DNA of 64,000 nucleotides, taken from the NCBI RefSeq assembly GCF_032854445.1, contig NC_088305.1:3761152-3825151 (forward strand), given 5' to 3'. Both the position numbers and the translations under genes were made by a program. The stretch is from Liolophura sinensis (taxonomy: Eukaryota; Mollusca; Polyplacophora; Chitonida; Chitonidae). The notes beneath the pieces were generated by a model. That model saw only the letters and a list, made by a program, of their open reading frames with translations. It was not told the origin of the DNA and searched no databases. Below are positions 58,723-64,000 of the stretch, in pieces; within the stretch, counting starts at the first letter, position 1; the number at the start of each line of letters is the position of its first letter.

Positions 58723-59471
58723 AGACCTAAAGACTTACCCTAATATTACAATCATGTGCATGTCTGCTGGACTTTGTAATCCAAAAAGCGTGTTTATTTC
58801 TGTCTATTCAGGGTTCGTAATTAAGGGTCCACGTGTACATGTAAGCGCACCTTTTATTACGGGAGCACCTAAACAGTTTATCTGCACAAGCCCATTTTTG
58901 TAAAACTACCCGTACTGTACATGGAGGCACCCTGTCCGCACTCTCAAATGCTTTTCTAAATTTCCACACAAGCTCTTGATGGTTTAGCTATAGCGTTTAC
59001 ATCGGGAGGATTCTCCTACTTCGTTTTGGTATTTATTTGATTCGTAGTGTAGTGCTTTTCCCTTAACAATATCACTGGACAGAGATGTAGCTGTGAGACA
59101 AGATGCCGAGAGGGGCTGGCGTAAGGAAAGGGCTTTGGGGGGTGCGGGTGTGGGTGTGTGGGTGGAGCGTTTCATTGAGATTCGCACAGGAAATCACGGT
59201 TCGTCTCCACAAGACAAACTTCTAGACATTTCCAACATTAACCCGTAGCTCTGAGTCGGCAAGGAGAGCTGATTGGCCAGAGCCAGACAGACTGCAGAGA
59301 TAACAGTGGTGAAGCCAATGGCACCGGTGACCAGGGCCCCTAGGAGCTAGGTTTGTTAGGCACCTGGAGAAGCATGGCTGTCGGCATGCCCCAGTATCCA
59401 CACCTGCAGCATACACTACAGCCATTTATCTCTACATGAACATTTGGCACGGAATTTGAAACATGAAGCAT
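58723..59471. other. Intron stretch without recognised features
   Basis: 59090-59440 is GC-richer with a G/T-rich patch (GGGGGGTGCGGGTGTGGGTG). No exon established. Confidence 0.4.
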
Positions 59472-59642
59472 TTATTTTATTTCCATATTTCTTTGATTGC
59501 CGTGTTACGCCGTACTCAAGAAAATTTCACTTATACCATGGCGACCAGCATTATGTTTAGGAGAAAACCGGGCAGAGCCTTGGGGGAAACCTACGACCAT
59601 CCGCAGGTTGCTGTCAGGCCTTTCCCATGCATGGCCGGAGAT
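59472..59642 (-). mobile_element. V-SINE/RUDI-like SINE at the left edge of duplication copy 2
   Basis: TTTATTTCCATATTTC tail, GTGTTACGCCGTACTCAAGA, GGAGAAAACCGGGCAGAGCC and CCATCCGCAGGTTGCTGTCA. It extends 94 bases left of the point at which duplication copy 1 begins, so this is the more complete context. Confidence 0.87.
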
Positions 59643-60487
59643 ATTTCTCATTTCCCAATTTTCTCCTACATGCGTATTTCTTATGTCTCCCATGTTTAAT
59701 AATTTTATCAAAGACACTGAGATACCTGCCCGGATAAATCTATGACTGTCATATACGTAGGAGAGTCATGTCACATATAAAAAGGAAACATCAAGGATTT
59801 TGACATACAAGTCTACATTGTACAGTACCTTACATAAATTACACACAGCTGTCTATAGTGAACAAAAAGTCTATATACACACAAAATCAAACAGATCACA
59901 ATTAAAGTATTACAGAAAAATATTTTAAAAATTCTATATAGTTTTGAAAGCCGTGAAGATGGAACACCTGCGATATGGCAGAGACGGGCAATTCCAAGCA
60001 GCTACATGTATGCTGTTGAAGCCTCTTTTATATGCACTTTGCCAATCTGACTAGATTTGAAAGTGTTACATGATAATATGTTGTGATGTCCAACATGTCA
60101 ATACACCTGTAAAGTAACTCTTGACTGTTAGTGTGGCTTTTCTTGGCGGATATAGATAGACATCGAAGGAATACATTGGATTTTGGTGTTAAGTGTTTAA
60201 CCTGAAGCATTTTGGTCCACATCACTGAGAACAGCTATCTGCGTGACAACGCATGTTCTGTAATTCTTCAACCTATTTGTATGTTTCGTGTATTTATTCA
60301 AGCATATTCTGAAGGCATTATTTTGTGTTGATTGATAAAAATGTTGTTTTTTTTTTTGTGAAGCCCTGAAATTGGCCAGTCCAACCAATGAAGTTTTGTC
60401 TCCAAAATCACATTACAAATGTGCATAAATTTCACTGAAAGTTACTCTTTCATATGCAAAAAGGTTGAGGAATTAAGGTGCCTACGT
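59566..60487. repeat. 0.92-kb duplicated segment, copy 2
   Basis: Partner of 41548-42464, 18 kb away, direct orientation, about 98% identical by eye. Here the SINE at the left edge is longer. The right limit GGTGCCTACGT is followed by different sequence (TTGGGC here, AGGGTT in copy 1). Confidence 0.93.
60288..60480 (+). repeat. Dispersed ~190-bp family A, within duplication copy 2
   Basis: Nearly identical to 42266-42459, with a longer T run (10 instead of 9) and few substitutions. Confidence 0.8.
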
Positions 60488-60610
60488 GTTGGGCAGGAGA
60501 CTGCAGTTAAACTGCAAGTCAACGTGGGTGGGAAAATTGCCGCAGCTAGAGAGTCACTGCTAGTGAAGGATATCGTGATGCTGCATTATTTTCCTTTAGA
60601 GAAGTCAGAT

Positions 60611-60815
60611 CCACAGGTTCTTGTCAGACCTTACCACACTTGGCCAGAGAGGAAGCCAGCATGACTGGAGCTCACAGCGACCACATTGGTGAGAGGCTCC
60701 TGGGTCATTACGCTGCGCTAGCACGCTACCAACTGAGCCACGGAGGCTCCCTTTGGTGAGAGGCTCATGGGTCGTCACATTGCGCAAGCTAACCACCTCA
60801 GCCACAGAGGCCAGT
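60611..60815 (-). mobile_element. SINE with two tRNA-like heads in tandem
   Basis: Reverse orientation: CACAGGTTCTTGTCAGACC, GGCCAGAGAGGAAGCCAGCA, GGTGAGAGGCTCCTGGGTCA and CCAACTGAGCCACGGAGGCT form one head. Directly after, GGTGAGAGGCTCATGGGTCG and CACCTCAGCCACAGAGGCC repeat its outer half. The V-like core and tail are absent. Confidence 0.8.
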
Positions 60816-62036
60816 GATGTCAGTACAACCAGCTAGGCTTAACTCTGACAACCACTATGCAGGCCAGACACAAAGGCCAATCAGACCACTGGAAGATGAC
60901 GCTTAACTATGCTTATGCAGATTGCCCGGACTATGACTGCAAAAATACTGGCTCTTTGAAAACGGTGAAGAAGCTCAGAAACTCTTTAGTTAGGTATCTG
61001 GCATTTTTGTTAGTATTCGTCCCATTGTCACAAGAGAGCTACGAAACTTTGTGACGTCACTAAAACATAACATACTGGCATCACCAAAAAGTGGCTAGGC
61101 AGTGGTGATCATTTGCTATTTACATGTGTCCTGTTGATAAGTGGTTTAAAATTTTTTAAATATTTTTATTTTAACACCTCTGGAAAATTTATTTGTAAAT
61201 TAATTACAATTTAGCGACTGACTTTATGTTCAATTCAATAAACAAAAAATAAAGCTGAACACTGAGTAGGCCTCCATGTATGTAATATCAGATAAACAGC
61301 ACTGGAACCAACATGTTTGACGAATATTTTTTTCTGTATTTTATACTTTTAAAAATAGAATTATATGCCTTCAAATGTTTGAATTTTACGGTGGGCTTTA
61401 TTGGCCATGCTGCAGGGTACTCTGAGGTGATGCCACACCTTTTAGTGTATTTCCTAATGTTTACCTACAGGTTACATTTTTGTAGCAGTAAGAACTATTA
61501 CAAAATTTCAAACTGTTTATAGAGTAGAGGAAGCTTTTTGTAACATGAGAGTAGCTACATACGTTAAAGCTATAAGGTGAATCTTCAAACAATTTCATTT
61601 AAATCTCTTCACAAGAAAATCTAGAGCAAACAAATGAAAGCATTTTTACAGATATATGCTATTTTCAGTTGTCTGTCTGATGAACCTTACTGCACTTTAT
61701 AGCCTTTAACTTTAAAAAAAATTCTACGTTCATAAACTCTTCAAGGATCTTTACTTAAAGTGTACGCTATTTGACTCAAGGGAGACAATCCATGCTGACT
61801 TCTCTATGGCATACAAAAATGTATCTTTACTTATTTGCAAAAGCCCTGGGACCTCTTGCACAAAGCCATCACAGCCTAAGTTGACTGTAAATACCACAGC
61901 CACACATGTTTTCAACATGTGCTGTCCCATTCCACAAGGTGATTCTGACATAAACTAAATTAAAACCTTGATGTAGTAAGCAGTTTACAGCTCCACCTGA
62001 TTCTCCTCAGCATTTCAGGCTATACATTGTGTGCAC
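60816..62036. other. Intron stretch without recognised features
   Basis: AT-rich; no exon or element recognised. CCCTGGGACCTCTTGCACAA at 61844-61863 resembles the end of family E but no partner end was found. Confidence 0.4.
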
Positions 62037-62114
62037 CATGGGGATTAATAGTGTCCATGGGGATTAATAGTGTTCATGGGGATTAGTAGTGTTCATGGGG
62101 ATTAATGGTGTCCA
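62037..62114. repeat. 19-bp tandem array, 4 units
   Basis: Unit CATGGGGATTAATAGTGTT (or GTC), four copies with single-base changes. Confidence 0.93.
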
Positions 62115-62209
62115 TTTTCAAACACTTGTACTGTTAGTATACTGTATGTACAGCTAGGGCCAATATTTATCAATTGTCTTCGTTTTTTGTCAAAAATTTT
62201 ATCTCAGCT

Positions 62210-62241
62210 ACCATAATTCCTACCCATTTTCGCATATGAAA
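62210..62241 (-). repeat. Family A end fragment
   Basis: ACCATAATTCCTACCCATTT, TCGCATATGAAAG: the outer 30 bases of family A only. Confidence 0.5.
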
Positions 62242-62343
62242 GATTAATAGATAGATAGATGTCAAAGGCATATGCTGCTATGGTACATGTAGTTACAGGT
62301 AACTTTCAACAGGCTACAATTGCTTTGTGCATGCAGAGGCCCA

Positions 62344-62537
62344 GGCCCTGGGATCAAGAAGCAATCTTACACTAAAGTCAAAATTTCAATCATTTGTATT
62401 TTCAGGATTTGAGCTGAAATTTGTCTTACAATAATTTACCAGGAATTTTCATTGTCAAGCAATATTCTGACCTTGTTACATAATAAATAACAATTTCCAT
62501 TATGTGAAGTCTAAGATCGCTTCACAATCCCGGGCCC
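62344..62537. mobile_element. MITE-like family E, copy 2
   Basis: Ends GCCCTGGGATCAAGAAGCAA (then TCTTACACT) and AGTCTAAGATCGCTTCACAA (then TCCCGGGCCC) are imperfect inverted repeats of about 30 bases. About 194 bp, no coding capacity. Confidence 0.7.
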
Positions 62538-63275
62538 CAGATCCTTAAGAAAATGACCAGGTAAGGTATTCTGCACAAAAATTATGCAGTCACAATTTAA
62601 AGAAGTATGTACTTCTCACCATGCATGCCATGCCTGAATGCTTGTGGGCGGACCACTACAGCAGTTACCGACGTACATGTACTCTGCTGAGGTCCAGTAC
62701 ATGGCACCGAATCGCGCATGACAGCATTCAGCGGCAACCCGTATATACGGTCCAGATGACACGATTAGGCGCTGACGCTCCCATTAGAAACATGCTGATT
62801 TGGCAGACTAAATTACGCTAACTCACTTAGTTCTCTTTACTATGGTCAGTGTCTGTTGAAGCGATCAACATTGAACACACCCTCGGACAATCTAATTACC
62901 TAATTAGCAAGTGTCGTTGAAAATTTTGTCAATTTGTCCAGACGGGTTAGACTTCAATGTCCGGACCACTACCCAGCATGACAAGATGTTTCTTGGCTTA
63001 TCCAAATCTATACCCTCGAGAAATCCACTTCTCCACCACGATGATACGATCCCTGGAGAGTGGAGGAGAACACGCTGGGCGTCAAACCTGGTCAATTATC
63101 TACTGAAGTCTACAGCAAGTTGGCTACAACTCTGCACTGCGGTGACTCTTAAAATGGTGGTGGTTTTTTTGGTTTAATCACCTACCTGCGTCCATGATGT
63201 GGAGAATGTTAATCATGACCTCTTGGTGTTACAAATTGGTAAATTATAAATCTTCCCCAATTTCAGAGATCTGAT
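62538..63275. other. Intron stretch, single-copy-looking
   Basis: 62620-63160 is less AT-rich with CpG. A minus-strand GACGCAG|GTAGGTG donor-like site near 63190 has no convincing exon before it. No element recognised. Confidence 0.4.
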
Positions 63276-63432
63276 TACTTATTTATTGATTTAATTGATT
63301 GGTGTTTTACGCCGTACTCAAGAATATTTCACATATACGACGGCAGCCAGCATTATGGTGGAGGAAATCGGGCAGAGCCTATGGCAAACACACAACCATC
63401 CGCAGGTTGATGGAAGACCATCCCACGCCGGA
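63276..63432 (-). mobile_element. V-SINE/RUDI-like SINE, 5'-truncated
   Basis: TTACTTATTTATTGATTTAA tail, GGTGTTTTACGCCGTACTCA, GCAGCCAGCATTATGGTGGA, AATCGGGCAGAGCC and CATCCGCAGGTTGATGGAAG. Confidence 0.87.
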
Positions 63433-63561
63433 GTTCTGATTATCATACATTACAAAAAGGGTATAGTCAATCGTCCAAGTTGTGAAAATTAATTAAACTG
63501 AACAATCAGAACAAGCCATACTCAAGTCAAGGGATGTACAAGCTGACATGCATATATTTCA

Positions 63562-63790
63562 ATGGACACTGTCACACAACAGACATTGTTACACAATGGA
63601 CACTGTCACACAACAGACATTGTTACACAATGGACACTGTCACACAACAGACATTGTTACACAATGAACATCTACATGTACATTAGGTCAGAGCACAACA
63701 AATAAAAGCTGTCACACAATGAACACTTGCTGTCACACAATGAACACTAACTGTCACACAATGAACACTAGCCATCACACAATGAAAACT
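63562..63790. repeat. 34-bp and 21-bp tandem repeats
   Basis: First a 34-bp unit (GACACTGTCACACAACAGAC and ATTGTTACACAATG), about three copies to 63666. Then, after about 40 bp, a shorter unit CTGTCACACAATGAACACTA in four diverging copies. Both share the CACACAATG/A-GAACAC words. Confidence 0.92.
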
Positions 63791-63952
63791 AGATGTCAAA
63801 CACTGGCCGCATGGAGTTACAATTCACTCCAAATAATTTTAGTCCAAAATTAAAATCTTTATAGAGGAATACCTTTACTTTAAATCTCCATAAATGAACA
63901 AATGAACAGAAATCAGCAGTATAAACAGATGTGCCACTCGTCCATACATGAA

Positions 63953-63976
63953 CATATATATATATATATATATATA
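63953..63976. repeat. (AT)n microsatellite
   Basis: About 24 bases of alternating AT near the window end. Confidence 0.93.
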
Positions 63977-64000
63977 CCTACATGTTTGAATATTCACGTA

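Noticed and set aside
63191-63226. Possible upstream exon MINILHIMDAG|GTAGGTG
   Set aside because: A stop lies just before, no signal peptide and no cysteines; the donor alone is not enough.
1-64000. miR-153, which lies in PTPRN/PTPRN2 introns in vertebrates
   Set aside because: I looked for TTGCATAGTCACAAAAGTG and its complement on both strands by eye and found none. In vertebrates it lies in a late intron, which is outside this window.

Overview
The window is eukaryotic, AT-rich, intron- and repeat-dominated DNA. It most likely comes from a mollusc or another lophotrochozoan. The grounds are a tRNA-headed SINE of the molluscan V-SINE/RUDI type in about 20 full or partial copies, a second dispersed repeat beginning GGGTTTAACGTCGTACTCAAC that I associate with molluscan genomes, and very frequent ACATGTAC-type words. 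Nothing prokaryotic or viral was seen.

One protein-coding gene is recognisable. It runs on the minus strand and accounts for everything from about 16.9 to 48.9 kb: the extracellular part of a receptor-type protein tyrosine phosphatase N (PTPRN/PTPRN2, also called IA-2, ICA512 or phogrin), a dense-core secretory-granule membrane protein. Eight exons can be joined with matching phases (48074-48949, 44141-44218, 43647-43733, 40870-41028, 40057-40188, 36854-36962, 23324-23407, 16873-16955), 1608 nt or 536 codons. In order they encode the RESP18-homology region, an acidic linker, a KK dibasic site that fits the granule processing site, and the start of the mature ectodomain up to a conserved N-glycosylation sequon. 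The signal peptide exon(s) lie upstream, probably beyond position 64000. The rest of the ectodomain, the membrane segment and the phosphatase-like domain lie downstream, probably below position 1.

Layout: 1-16.9 kb, downstream intron with a 1-kb minisatellite (7.1-8.2 kb). 16.9-23.4 kb, last two exons. 23.4-36.9 kb, a 13.4-kb intron with two copies of a TIR element, a 28-bp AT-rich array and a 14-bp array. 36.9-48.9 kb, the exon-dense half, with a 1.4-kb array of 53-bp units filling nearly half of one intron. 48.9-64 kb, upstream intron with a GC-rich 27-bp minisatellite (50.6-51.3 kb) and more SINEs. A 0.92-kb segment near 41.5-42.5 kb is repeated in direct orientation at 59.6-60.5 kb with about 2% divergence.

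The repeat content is the main non-genic interest: three families with terminal inverted repeats that look like MITEs, one ~190-bp family without clear TIRs, one SINE with a perfect 12-bp target-site duplication, and eight or more minisatellites. I found no sign of a novel multi-gene system. Exon boundaries come from reading splice signals, phases and similarity to vertebrate PTPRN/PTPRN2 as remembered; no search could be run.
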